NCBI RefSeq assembly: GCF_008017805.1
Contig: NZ_VRTT01000044.1
Span: 1 to 59,620 of the forward strand
Source: Paenibacillus sp. N3.4
GTDB taxonomy: Bacteria > Bacillota > Bacilli > Paenibacillales > NBRC-103111
Direction: 5' to 3'
Length of the DNA: 59,620 bases
Shown: one piece after another, positions 44,813-53,603 of the stretch
Layout: each line of letters opens with the position of its first letter
Position numbering within the stretch: position 1 is the first letter of the stretch
Notes under the pieces: generated by a model
Seen by the model: only the letters and a program-made list of their open reading frames with translations
Database searches by the model: none
Told to the model about the DNA's origin: nothing
Program-made: the position numbers and the translations under genes

Positions 44813-46203
44813 CGAATTCCTTGCGGTGTATCTTCAAGGAATATCCCTTTCTCCGTCAATAAATCACGTATTTCGTCCGCACGGGCCCAATTCTTAGATT
44901 TACGCGATTCCGTTCGTTCGATAATCAACTGCTCAATCTCTTCATCCAGTAGTTCATTGGCTTGTTGAGAAAGAATGCCTAGAATTTGATCGAAAGCATG
45001 GAATTGATCCAAAAATAACTGAAGCGCAGCGGCATTCACCCGCTCCTGCTGCAAGTATAGATTCGCTTCAGCAACCAGATCGAATACTGCCGTAATCGCA
45101 TCAGGCGTGTTGAAATCATCATTCATTTTTTCTTCGAACTGATGAGCTATCGCTGCAATGCGATCCGTCAGTTTCGTCTCAACTTCGCTCAATTGTGTCG
45201 CAGAAGCCAATTTCAGACGATGTTTCAAGTTATCATAGGCATTCTGAATACGTTCCAGTGAGTTCGTTGCTTGCTTCAAGCTTTCATCGCTGAAATTAAG
45301 CGGATTCCGGTAATGCCCTGACAGCATGAAGAAACGCAGAACCTCCGGTTTAATTTGCTTAACCAGATCGCGAATAAGAATGCCATTGCCCAGCGACTTG
45401 GACATCTTCTCATTGTCGATGTTAAGAAACGCATTATGCATCCAATAATGCGCCATAGGATGACCTGTTACCGCCTCAGTTTGGGCAATCTCACATTCAT
45501 GATGCGGGAACGTCAAATCATGTCCTCCACCATGGATATCGATGGTTTCACCTAGATATTTGCGCACCATAGCGGAGCATTCAATATGCCAGCCAGGTCG
45601 TCCTTGTCCCCAAGGGCTATCCCAATAAATTTCTCCCGGTTTAGCTGCTTTCCATAACACAAAATCTTGCGGACTCTCTTTACGATCGTCTACTTCGATC
45701 CGAATACCGTATTGAAGCTCATCCAGGTTTTGTTGAGAAAGCTTGCCGTAATCGGCAAATTTACTTGTACGGTAATAGACATCGCCGCGGGCTTCATAGG
45801 CGTAGTCTTTATCCACCAGAACAGCAATGAAATCAATGATTTCCTGAATGTTCTCTGTGACGCGTGGATTCAAAGTGGCTTCGTGAACACCCAGCGTTTG
45901 AATATCTGCCAAAAATGCTTGAATAAATGTTTCAGCAAGCTCGGGAACGGTCACAGCAAGTTCCTCGGCTTTACGAATCATTTTATCATCCACATCGGTA
46001 AAGTTTGTAATATAAGCCACTTCATAATTCTGGGACTCTAAATAGCGACGAACCACATCAAAGAAAATGACCGGTCGACCGTTGCCGATATGAATATAGT
46101 TGTAGACGGTAGGACCGCACACGTACATTTTCACTTTACCGGGTTCAATCGGAACGAATTCTTCTTTCTTTCTTGCTAATGTATTATACACTCTGAGCGT
46201 CAT
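44797..46203 (-). CDS. cysS: Cysteinyl-tRNA synthetase
   Basis: A 468-residue class I synthetase. HIGH-type motif YIHIGNGRP, KMSKS, and the catalytic zinc ligands (CGPTVYN, CSAMV and the GGGHDLTFPHHECE block) are present. I start at MTLRVYNTL, inside the end of cysE (20-base overlap), because the family begins there; the frame is open another 30 codons. It is in the T-box-controlled cysE-cysS-mrnC operon. Confidence 0.95.
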   Translation of the reverse strand: MTLRVYNTLARKKEEFVPIEPGKVKMYVCGPTVYNYIHIGNGRPVIFFDVVRRYLESQNYEVAYITNFTDVDDKMIRKAEELAVTVPELAETFIQAFLADIQTLGVHEATLNPRVTENIQEIIDFIAVLVDKDYAYEARGDVYYRTSKFADYGKLSQQNLDELQYGIRIEVDDRKESPQDFVLWKAAKPGEIYWDSPWGQGRPGWHIECSAMVRKYLGETIDIHGGGHDLTFPHHECEIAQTEAVTGHPMAHYWMHNAFLNIDNEKMSKSLGNGILIRDLVKQIKPEVLRFFMLSGHYRNPLNFSDESLKQATNSLERIQNAYDNLKHRLKLASATQLSEVETKLTDRIAAIAHQFEEKMNDDFNTPDAITAVFDLVAEANLYLQQERVNAAALQLFLDQFHAFDQILGILSQQANELLDEEIEQLIIERTESRKSKNWARADEIRDLLTEKGIFLEDTPQGIRWRRK

Positions 46204-46855
46204 GCTCTCTCGCTCCTCCATTCTTAAGCTTCTCTTGCTCAAGCTCTTTTTTAAGTTCGTTAATTTGTTTTTGCAATTCCTCGAACATATCAATCACAGG
46301 ATCGGGTAAATTGCCATGATCCAAACGGTTTACTCGAACCCCATCCCGTTTCACCAATTTAGCGGGAATGCTAACAACCGTGCTATTCATAGGAACCTCT
46401 TGGATAACAACAGCATTAGAACCAATACGTGAATTCTCACCTACAAGAAAAGATCCTAAAACCTTAGCTCCTGAACCAATAACCACATTATTGCCAATTG
46501 TCGGGTGCCTTTTGCCCTTCTCTTTCCCAGTCCCCCCCAAGGTTACACCCTGGTATAAAATAACATCGTCCCCAATCTCGCAGGTTTCTCCGATAACGAC
46601 GCCCATGCCATGATCAATGAACAGTCGTTTGCCGATCGTTGCTCCCGGATGGATTTCAATCCCCGTCATGAAACGGCTCCATTGCGAAACGATACGAGCA
46701 ATCGTAAACATACGATGTTTAAAAAACCAATGACCGACCCGATGCGCCCAAATGGCATGCAGCCCTGAATACGTAAACACGACCTCAAACCAACTGCGCG
46801 CGGCCGGGTCGTTATCGAATACGGCGGAAATATCGGATTTGATCGTTGTCCACAT
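46184..46855 (-). CDS. cysE: Serine O-acetyltransferase
   Basis: A 223-residue CysE: N-terminal helical domain, then left-handed beta-helix hexapeptide repeats (GIEIHPGATIGKRLFIDHG onward) with the catalytic DHG. It makes O-acetylserine, the carbon acceptor for cysteine. As first gene after a cysteine T-box it is induced when tRNA-Cys is uncharged. Together with cysH-sat it gives this window a partial cysteine pathway. Confidence 0.95.
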   Translation of the reverse strand: MWTTIKSDISAVFDNDPAARSWFEVVFTYSGLHAIWAHRVGHWFFKHRMFTIARIVSQWSRFMTGIEIHPGATIGKRLFIDHGMGVVIGETCEIGDDVILYQGVTLGGTGKEKGKRHPTIGNNVVIGSGAKVLGSFLVGENSRIGSNAVVIQEVPMNSTVVSIPAKLVKRDGVRVNRLDHGNLPDPVIDMFEELQKQINELKKELEQEKLKNGGAREHDAQSV

Positions 46856-46888
46856 ACTTTTTCACCTTCTTAGTAGGTATCTATGAAA

Positions 46889-47153
46889 ATAAAAAAGCCC
46901 CTGCAGCCATATGGCTGCAGAGGCGTAGTTATCGCGGTTCCACTCTGCTTGGTGACTCGGAAGTCTCCCAACTCTGATTCCCGTAACGTGGGTACTCCGG
47001 CTGCGCCTACCCTGCTCTTGCGAACACTCGGCGCGGCAGCTCCCAGGTGCATTTCCGATTACAGGGATTGGATAACTCACAGCCAAAGCTTCTCAGCTTT
47101 GATTATCCTCTCTGATAAATCCCTTGTTAAACGTACTCTCCTGATCATTGCTT
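46889..47153 (-). promoter_or_regulatory. T-box riboswitch (cysteine) controlling cysE-cysS
   Basis: Minus strand: a stem I with AGTA bulge (GAGAGTACG) and a GGAA element, specifier TGC (Cys) at 47049-47051, the T-box core GTGGAACCGCG (46933-46943), and a terminator stem (46897-46908 with 46913-46924) followed by six T. Uncharged tRNA-Cys pairing at the specifier and the T-box bulge would favour the antiterminator. Two small open frames in it are not genes. Confidence 0.9.
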
Positions 47154-47168
47154 AAGATATTGAGTTAA

Positions 47169-47197
47169 GTATAGCGAAAAGAACCTTGCATTACAAT
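47169..47197 (-). promoter_or_regulatory. Promoter of the cysE-cysS operon
   Basis: Minus strand: -35 TTGTAA (47192-47197), 17-base spacer, -10 TATACT (47169-47174). It overlaps the last codons of gltX and leads directly into the T-box. Confidence 0.65.
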
Positions 47198-48645
47198 AAG
47201 TTCCTGAGACGTGAAATGACTTTTTCTTTACCAAGCAGGTAAAGAGACACATTTAAGTCGGGACCATGCACCTGTCCTGTTAAGGCCGAGCGGATGGACA
47301 TGAACAACTGCTTTCCTTTGAAGCCGGTGTCCTTTTGCACTTGCTTCAGCAGCGCCGGCATCGCTTCTACTGTGAAGGCTTCCGCTTGTTCCACTTGTTG
47401 TAAAAAGTTTGCCAATACGACAGGAACGTGCTCTTCTTTTAAAACAGCAGCCGCTTCCTCGTCAATAACAAGCTCTTCTTTGAAGAAAATGCCCGCCAGT
47501 TCGACAATTTCAGCCGCGTAGCGCATTCTCTCTTGATTTAAACCAACCAGTGCTGAGACCCATGCTTGGCCCGCTTCATCCAAATCGCCTTGAATCAAGC
47601 CCGCTTTTTGCAGATGAGGCAGACTTAGTGCCACAACTCGCTCAAGCGGAGCCTTTTTCAGATAATGGTTGTTCATCCAATTCAATTTATCCATGTCAAA
47701 CACAGCTGGACTCTTGGATACACGGTCCAAATCAAACTGTGCAATCAGCTCGTCCTTTGTGAAGATCTCTTCTTCACCACCCGGAGACCAACCAAGCAGC
47801 GCAATGAAATTCACAACAGCCTCAGGCAGATAACCTAGTTCCTTGTATTGTTCGATAAACTGGATGATGGATTCATCGCGTTTACTCATTTTTTTGCGGT
47901 CTTGATTCAGGATTAGCGCCAGATGAGCAAATTCTGGAACTGGAAGGCCAAGCGCTTCATACATCAGAATTTGTCTTGGCGTATTGGACAAGTGCTCCTC
48001 GCCGCGAATAACCAAATTAATTTTCATCAAATGATCGTCAATAATAACGGCGAAATTATAGGTGGGAATCCCATCTGCACGCGCAATAATGAAATCACCG
48101 ATTCCGTTTGATTCGAATTCTACATGCTCCCGCACTCTATCCTCAAAGCCAATGATTCGATCTTCAGGAACGCGGAACCGCGTCGATGGCTTACGTCCTT
48201 CAGCTTGATAAGCAGCTACCTGCTCAGGCGTCAAATTACGGCATCTGCCAGAGTAGCCGCCCATTTCACCACTTGCTTCTTGCTCTGCACGCTCTTGTTC
48301 CAGATCTTCTTCCGAGCAATAACAATGATAGGCATGTCCGCTTTGTACCAATTGATCCAAATAAGTGCGGTAAATGTCGAGTCGCTCCATTTGACGGTAA
48401 GGACCGTACGGTCCTCCGATATCTACGCTCTCGTCCCACTCTAAACCAAGCCATTTCAGACCGTTCAACTGGTCCTCGATGCCAGACTCCTTGTGACGTG
48501 TTTGATCCGTATCTTCGAATCGCACTACGAACGCGCCGCCAAAGCGACGTGCCAATAAATAATCAAACAATGCCGTACGGGCACCGCCAATATGTAAATG
48601 TCCCGTAGGACTAGGTGCGTAACGCACACGTAAAGGCTGATTCAT
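47191..48645 (-). CDS. gltX: Glutamyl-tRNA synthetase
   Basis: A 484-residue class I synthetase with the HIGH motif in PSPTGHLHIGGARTALF and KMSKR. Gram-positive GluRS is generally non-discriminating and also charges tRNA-Gln for the GatCAB route; that is family knowledge. A zinc-site-like CYCSEE is present. It follows ispF and precedes cysE as in B. subtilis. Confidence 0.96.
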   Translation of the reverse strand: MNQPLRVRYAPSPTGHLHIGGARTALFDYLLARRFGGAFVVRFEDTDQTRHKESGIEDQLNGLKWLGLEWDESVDIGGPYGPYRQMERLDIYRTYLDQLVQSGHAYHCYCSEEDLEQERAEQEASGEMGGYSGRCRNLTPEQVAAYQAEGRKPSTRFRVPEDRIIGFEDRVREHVEFESNGIGDFIIARADGIPTYNFAVIIDDHLMKINLVIRGEEHLSNTPRQILMYEALGLPVPEFAHLALILNQDRKKMSKRDESIIQFIEQYKELGYLPEAVVNFIALLGWSPGGEEEIFTKDELIAQFDLDRVSKSPAVFDMDKLNWMNNHYLKKAPLERVVALSLPHLQKAGLIQGDLDEAGQAWVSALVGLNQERMRYAAEIVELAGIFFKEELVIDEEAAAVLKEEHVPVVLANFLQQVEQAEAFTVEAMPALLKQVQKDTGFKGKQLFMSIRSALTGQVHGPDLNVSLYLLGKEKVISRLRNLL

Positions 48646-48682
48646 GTCTTTGTACCCTCTTTTCCCCGAATAATAATACCTG

Positions 48683-49168
48683 CTATTCTAGCACATCTCG
48701 AATTAAACAAACAACTGATTGCGCGGCAATCCCTTCGCCTCGGCCCGTGAAACCAAGCTGTTCGCTCGTCGTTGCTTTCACATTCACCTGGTTGATATCG
48801 GCTTCCAATGCTTCAGCAATGATATCGACCATATGCGGAATATATGGCGCCATCTTCGGCTTCTGGGCAATGATTGTTGAATCTGTGTTGCCTAGTTTAT
48901 AGCCTCTGTCCTTGGCCAGCTGCCAAACGTGCTTAAGCAGCACCAGACTATCTGCATCCTTAAACTCCTCCGCTGTGTCCGGAAAATGCTTTCCGATATC
49001 GCCTAAACTTAATGCTCCTAATATCGCATCGCTGATGGCGTGAAGCAACACATCGGCATCCGAGTGTCCCAGCAATCCTTTTTCATAGGGAATCGTAACA
49101 CCCCCAATAATACATTTGCGGCCTTCAACCAATTGATGCACATCAAATCCTTGTCCTACACGAATCAT
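48683..49168 (-). CDS. ispF: 2-C-methyl-D-erythritol 2,4-cyclodiphosphate synthase
   Basis: A 161-residue IspF of the MEP isoprenoid pathway. The zinc-binding GQGFDVHQL at the start, GHSDADVLLHAI and the conserved ATTSEQLGFTGRGEGI segment are present. It overlaps ispD by four bases, giving translational coupling of two steps of one pathway. Confidence 0.96.
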   Translation of the reverse strand: MIRVGQGFDVHQLVEGRKCIIGGVTIPYEKGLLGHSDADVLLHAISDAILGALSLGDIGKHFPDTAEEFKDADSLVLLKHVWQLAKDRGYKLGNTDSTIIAQKPKMAPYIPHMVDIIAEALEADINQVNVKATTSEQLGFTGRGEGIAAQSVVCLIRDVLE

Positions 49169-49869
49169 CGCTGTCCCTCTTCTCTAACGTTGTGTAAAAT
49201 CCATTCCGCCCATGGCAGGTCTTCCGGGGTCGTAATCTTAATATTATAGTAGTCCCCTTCTACCACATGAACCGTAGTACCTAATCTCTCCACCAGCATC
49301 GCATCATCCGTTCCTATAAAGGAATCCCGCTGAGCCTTCTCATGGGCTTCCTGTAAAAGGGTAAGCCGAAAAGCTTGCGGCGTTTGGATTGCCCACAAGC
49401 TTCGTCGATCCGGTGTAGATTGAATCTGCTTCGCATCATTCACGATTTTTATCGTATCCTTGACTGGTACAGCAAGTACAGCTGCCCCATGTTCCTTCGC
49501 TTCTGCGATACACCCAAACACATGTTCGATATTTACAAAAGGCCTAACACCATCATGTACGAGTACCCACTCCGTATCCTTCTGCAAGGCGTCCAGCCCC
49601 CGTTTAACCGAGTCTTGACGTTCTGCGCCCCCTGCTTCCACATGAGTGACTTTGGAGAGCGCATAGTCCTGTACATAGCCTCTACAGCGATCTACGTCAT
49701 CTCTCCCAACAATCAGAATGATTTCGTCCACGATCTGTATGTTTTGAAATAATTGCAAGGTATGTACCAGAATTGGCTTCTGTCCCAGTTGTAAGTATTG
49801 TTTGCTTTCAGCCGTTCGCATACGCGAGCCCTTGCCCGCTGCTACAATAACAACCCCTAGCTTCCCCAT
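49165..49869 (-). CDS. ispD: 2-C-methyl-D-erythritol 4-phosphate cytidylyltransferase
   Basis: A 234-residue nucleotidyltransferase of the MEP pathway with the N-terminal AAGKGSRM loop, VLVHDGVRPFV and the C-terminal GDYYNIKITTPEDL. The gap of about 90 bases to yacL shows no gene. Confidence 0.96.
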   Translation of the reverse strand: MGKLGVVIVAAGKGSRMRTAESKQYLQLGQKPILVHTLQLFQNIQIVDEIILIVGRDDVDRCRGYVQDYALSKVTHVEAGGAERQDSVKRGLDALQKDTEWVLVHDGVRPFVNIEHVFGCIAEAKEHGAAVLAVPVKDTIKIVNDAKQIQSTPDRRSLWAIQTPQAFRLTLLQEAHEKAQRDSFIGTDDAMLVERLGTTVHVVEGDYYNIKITTPEDLPWAEWILHNVREEGQR

Positions 49870-49959
49870 AAGTTCCCCGCCTTAAAGCTTTCCCACGGAA
49901 AGTTTCTACGTAAACATAGGCTATCCAGAGCTATGTTACATCTCCCTATCATACTGGTT

Positions 49960-51027
49960 TTACTGTGCTTTTTCCAATAATTTCGGTTTAGCGAAAATCA
50001 TTCTTCCCGCTGATGTCTGCAAGACACTTGTGACCATCACTTCCAGCGTCATCGAAATGAAATCACGACCGCCCTCAACCACAATCATCGTACCGTCATC
50101 CAAATAGGCAACTCCTTGACCATGTTCTTTGCCATCCTTGATGACTTGAACAATGATCTCTTCACCCGGCAGCACAACAGGCTTAACGGCATTGGCAAGA
50201 TCGTTAATATTCAGCACGGAAACCCCTTGCAGCTCACAAACTTTATTAAGATTAAAATCGTTCGTAATTACTTTGCCTTGCAGCACTTTCGCAAGACGAA
50301 CAAGCTTGCTGTCGACTTCTGAGATTTCTTCGAAATCACCTTCGTAAATCAATACTTTAACCTCAAGCTCTTTTTGAATTTTGTTCAAAATATCGAGACC
50401 TCGTCGACCACGATTTCGTTTGAGCAAATCCGAGGAATCTGCAATGTGCTGAAGCTCTTCCAAAACAAATTCCGGTATGACCAGCGTGCCTTCGATAAAA
50501 CCCGTTTTGCAGATATCAGCAATACGGCCATCAATGATTACACTGGTGTCAAGAATCTTATGTTCCTCATAAGGGCGGTGTGTCTGCTTCTCCGGTCCCC
50601 CAGATCGGCTCTTTACAATGATCTGAACAATCTCTTCTCGCTTACTGTATCCGATACGAAAACCCATTATCGCAAGTACGGCTGAAACAAGAAATGGCAA
50701 GAAGGGTCCCGCCCACTTCACTTGCTCCAAAACAGGGTACACCAAAACCGAAATAACCAAACCAATGACAAGCCCCGATGTACCGGACAGTAAATCGGAT
50801 ACCGGGATATCTACGACATTCTGTTCACCTTTCATTAACAGTTTCATTCCCTGATTAGCAATCCAAGCTGAAACGAAAAACAAGACCACAGCACATAAAA
50901 CATTAGCCAAGAACACTCGTTCGCCATCACCTAAATATCCAGTAGTTCGAAGGATTGTATCGCTCCATCCATAACCTAAACTACTACCCATGATTGCTAA
51001 AATGATCTGTACCCATTTCCTCATCAT
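49960..51027 (-). CDS. yacL: Membrane PIN/TRAM-domain protein YacL
   Basis: A 355-residue protein: about four N-terminal membrane helices (1-130), a PIN domain (about 150-270, LDTSVIIDGRIADI with acidic metal ligands) and a C-terminal TRAM domain (about 275-335). PIN domains are usually ribonucleases and TRAM binds RNA; the substrate is unknown. It lies between pssA-disA and ispD, similar to B. subtilis. Confidence 0.9.
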   Translation of the reverse strand: MMRKWVQIILAIMGSSLGYGWSDTILRTTGYLGDGERVFLANVLCAVVLFFVSAWIANQGMKLLMKGEQNVVDIPVSDLLSGTSGLVIGLVISVLVYPVLEQVKWAGPFLPFLVSAVLAIMGFRIGYSKREEIVQIIVKSRSGGPEKQTHRPYEEHKILDTSVIIDGRIADICKTGFIEGTLVIPEFVLEELQHIADSSDLLKRNRGRRGLDILNKIQKELEVKVLIYEGDFEEISEVDSKLVRLAKVLQGKVITNDFNLNKVCELQGVSVLNINDLANAVKPVVLPGEEIIVQVIKDGKEHGQGVAYLDDGTMIVVEGGRDFISMTLEVMVTSVLQTSAGRMIFAKPKLLEKAQ

Positions 51028-51114
51028 AGACTCACCTCCACATCAACAATGTTCAAGCCTTATTACAATTATGTTCCAAATTATCCATCGCTAATCACTT
51101 CTTTACATGGAAAA

Positions 51115-51143
51115 TTGAAAAATTAGAGGGCTTCCATTATAAT
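51115..51143 (+). promoter_or_regulatory. Promoter of the small plus-strand gene at 51180
   Basis: TTGAAA (51115-51120), 17-base spacer, consensus TATAAT (51138-51143), 36 bases before the start codon. Confidence 0.75.
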
Positions 51144-51179
51144 GAAATGGAAGTTACCAACACACCCGAGGTGGATGGA

Positions 51180-51575
51180 ATGAGCTCCTTGACTTTAAAG
51201 CAGTTCCAAGATCAAGTATCTGAATTGTTGCTCCGTCACCGAAGTTTACTTGACGTCTTATCCAAGTTCCAACAATCAGGAGCAGCAGCTAATCGTTCCG
51301 TCGTGAAATCGATTACAGAATGTGGATGTATCCAGGTTCATGCAGGAAAGCAGGCTTATCATTCAGAAATGACTTTGGATGAAGCCAAAGATGTTCTAGG
51401 TACACACGTATCCGGGCATCTATGTGAAAACTGCATTGAGGCCGTTAGCAGCGAACTAGGAAGAAACCTTTTCTATATGTCCGCTCTAAGCAATATTCTG
51501 GATGTTAATTTGGAGCAAGTCGTTGAGAACGAATCGAAGAAATGTACGACACTTGGACTTTTCAACATGTCATGA
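51180..51575 (+). CDS. Protein of unknown function with CxC and CxxC motifs
   Basis: A 131-residue soluble protein. It has ECGC (a CxC) and GHLCENC (a His followed by CxxC), which could hold a metal. The C-terminal helices (SSELGRNLFYMSALSNILDV) recall MazG-like helical proteins but the MazG catalytic acidic motif is not evident. It starts at the ATG after GAGGTGG; an ATG 11 codons earlier lacks a good site. It has its own promoter and is the only plus-strand gene in this stretch, between yacL and pssA. I recognise similar proteins in paenibacilli but know no function. Confidence 0.75.
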   Translation: MSSLTLKQFQDQVSELLLRHRSLLDVLSKFQQSGAAANRSVVKSITECGCIQVHAGKQAYHSEMTLDEAKDVLGTHVSGHLCENCIEAVSSELGRNLFYMSALSNILDVNLEQVVENESKKCTTLGLFNMS

Positions 51576-51582
51576 AGATGCA

Positions 51583-51631
51583 AAAAAGCATTTATTTTCT
51601 CTGAGCGATCAGAAGAAAATAAATGCTTTTT
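51583..51631. terminator. Bidirectional terminator between the 51180 gene and pssA
   Basis: Long inverted repeat: AAAAAGCATTTATTTTCT (51583-51600) with its complement at 51613-51631, with one bulge. A/T runs flank both sides, so it can stop both convergent genes. Confidence 0.85.
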
Positions 51632-51647
51632 ATTTTCGGTACTTTAG

Positions 51648-52397
51648 CTAGACATCGGATTTAACAGAATGTTTATCATCGACGCCACGTCTTTTGTTCT
51701 TTCTCCGCAAGCGAATGAAGATCCCATCAACGTTTTTTTTTAGGCCGTACAACGCATAGAGAAGCAGCGGTACGAAAATCATTTTGGAAATAGACTCTGG
51801 CCATTTAATTGCAATCAGAATAGCAGCAGCTACAATGATCGGAGTCACCCAAATTGCAGCTTTCGGAATACCCGCTTTTTTGAAGTTCGGGTATTTCACC
51901 GTGCTGACCATTAAGTAGGACAACAGAACGGTGCTTACAAGCAGCACGTATACATTAATCTCGTTAACAAACAAAGCCAACGTACACAATACGCCACCGG
52001 CAGCTGGAATTGGCAATCCGATAAAATAGCCCGGTGTGCCTGCAACAACATTGAACCTAGCTAAACGAAGAGCTCCACAGATTGGGAATATCGCGGTTAC
52101 AATCCAAGCAAACGCTGGGCTAACTACACTTGCATCGTTAAAAGCAACCACATACATAATAAATGCAGGCGCTACACCGAATGAAATAACGTCAGAAAGA
52201 GAATCAAGTTCTTTACCGAACTCACTCTGCGCATTTAAAGCTCTTGCCACACGTCCATCAAGTCCGTCAAGTAACATGGCCACAATAACAAGTACCGCTG
52301 CACGTCCAGCTTGACCATTAAAGACAAGAATGATTGACAGAACACCTAGGAATAAGTTCCCTACTGTAAAAAGACTGGGAATTGATTTTGTTAACAT
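51648..52397 (-). CDS. pssA: CDP-diacylglycerol-serine O-phosphatidyltransferase
   Basis: A 249-residue integral membrane enzyme making phosphatidylserine. The CDP-alcohol phosphotransferase motif is complete: DGLDGRVARALNAQSEFGKE followed by LDSLSD. About seven membrane helices and a basic C-terminus. It lies between disA and the convergent small gene. Confidence 0.92.
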   Translation of the reverse strand: MLTKSIPSLFTVGNLFLGVLSIILVFNGQAGRAAVLVIVAMLLDGLDGRVARALNAQSEFGKELDSLSDVISFGVAPAFIMYVVAFNDASVVSPAFAWIVTAIFPICGALRLARFNVVAGTPGYFIGLPIPAAGGVLCTLALFVNEINVYVLLVSTVLLSYLMVSTVKYPNFKKAGIPKAAIWVTPIIVAAAILIAIKWPESISKMIFVPLLLYALYGLKKNVDGIFIRLRRKNKRRGVDDKHSVKSDV

Positions 52398-52482
52398 GAG
52401 TTTTTGTCCACCTCTGGATTTACTATACCCTAATCTTGACTTAATAAAACCTCAACAATGATACTTTATGATTGTATCCACT

Positions 52483-53565
52483 TTAAATATGTCTGTCAAT
52501 GAAGACTTGTTCCTGGATTCTTTTGAGACCCTCTTTTATCGCTCGGGCTCTCACTTCTCCGATTCCATCCACTTCATCCAATTCCTCAATCGTGGCCATC
52601 ATCATATGTGGCAAATAGCCAAATTTCTCAACAAGATTGCCAATAATGATGGATGGAAGCCTTGGAATTTTGCCCAGCATCCGGAAACCACGAGGAGATA
52701 CGGGCTCTTCTGCAATAGAATTCGTGTGTGGATAACCAAGAAGTCGGATGATTTGGTGGGGCTCAAGCAGTTCATCTGAAGATAATCGTTTTAGGCCGGC
52801 TTGCATTTCCTTTACACGATCCTCCGATAAATCGCGCACATAATCTTTTACGAGAAGACGCGCTTCAAGTTCCGCATTCCCAACAAGTTCTTCGAGCTGC
52901 ATACTAATGAGTCGACCTTCATTACCGAGTTCATTGATATAACGGTTGATTTCGGCCTTAATTCGTAAAACCATTTCAAAACGGGCAATCACGTTAGTCA
53001 CATCATGCAGCGTTACTAATTCCTCAAATTCGGAAGCGCTCAGATTTGTCAGAGATTGGTCAAGCACAACTTTATATCTTTCTAACGTCTGAATCGCTTG
53101 ATTGGCTTTAGTTAAGATCACTCCGATATCTTTCAGTGCATAACGCAGGTTGCCCTGATATAGGGTAATAACGTTTCGCCGTTGGGAGATGGAAACCACT
53201 AGTTTGTTCGTCTGCTTCGCAACTCGTTCAGCTGTCCGGTGTCGAATTCCGGTTTCCGAAGATGAAATAGACGAATCAGGAATTAATTGTGTGTTCGCAT
53301 ATAATATACGTTTGATATCTTCACTAAGGATAATCGCGCCATCCATTTTGGCAAGCTCATATAGATAATTTGGAGAGAAATCACAATCAATAGAAAAACC
53401 GCCATCTACGATATCCATGACCTCTGCACTGTAACCGACGACAATCAGTCCCCCTGTTTTGGCACGAAGGACATTTTCTAAACCATCGCGAAACGCTGTG
53501 CCAGGTGCTACCATTTGCAGCAATTGACTCATGACATCACGCTTTATTTCTTCTTTACTCATCAT
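52483..53565 (-). CDS. disA: DNA integrity scanning protein DisA (diadenylate cyclase)
   Basis: A 360-residue DisA: N-terminal DAC domain with the catalytic DGA (in AKMDGAIILS) and RHRTAE motifs, a helical spine, and a C-terminal helix-hairpin-helix DNA-binding domain (VDGIGEVRARAIKEG). It makes c-di-AMP while scanning for branched DNA. Two adjacent ATGs follow GGAGG; the second gives 359 residues. In B. subtilis RadA restrains DisA, yet here the adjacent radA is a pseudogene. Confidence 0.95.
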   Translation of the reverse strand: MMSKEEIKRDVMSQLLQMVAPGTAFRDGLENVLRAKTGGLIVVGYSAEVMDIVDGGFSIDCDFSPNYLYELAKMDGAIILSEDIKRILYANTQLIPDSSISSSETGIRHRTAERVAKQTNKLVVSISQRRNVITLYQGNLRYALKDIGVILTKANQAIQTLERYKVVLDQSLTNLSASEFEELVTLHDVTNVIARFEMVLRIKAEINRYINELGNEGRLISMQLEELVGNAELEARLLVKDYVRDLSEDRVKEMQAGLKRLSSDELLEPHQIIRLLGYPHTNSIAEEPVSPRGFRMLGKIPRLPSIIIGNLVEKFGYLPHMMMATIEELDEVDGIGEVRARAIKEGLKRIQEQVFIDRHI

Positions 53566-53603
53566 TTTCCTCCCGAGGGTTGCAGGTTGTTAAGGTCAAT
53601 GAG

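Noticed and set aside
46862..47155. Small open frames in the cysE leader
   Set aside because: They fall inside the T-box riboswitch, whose base pairing explains the sequence.
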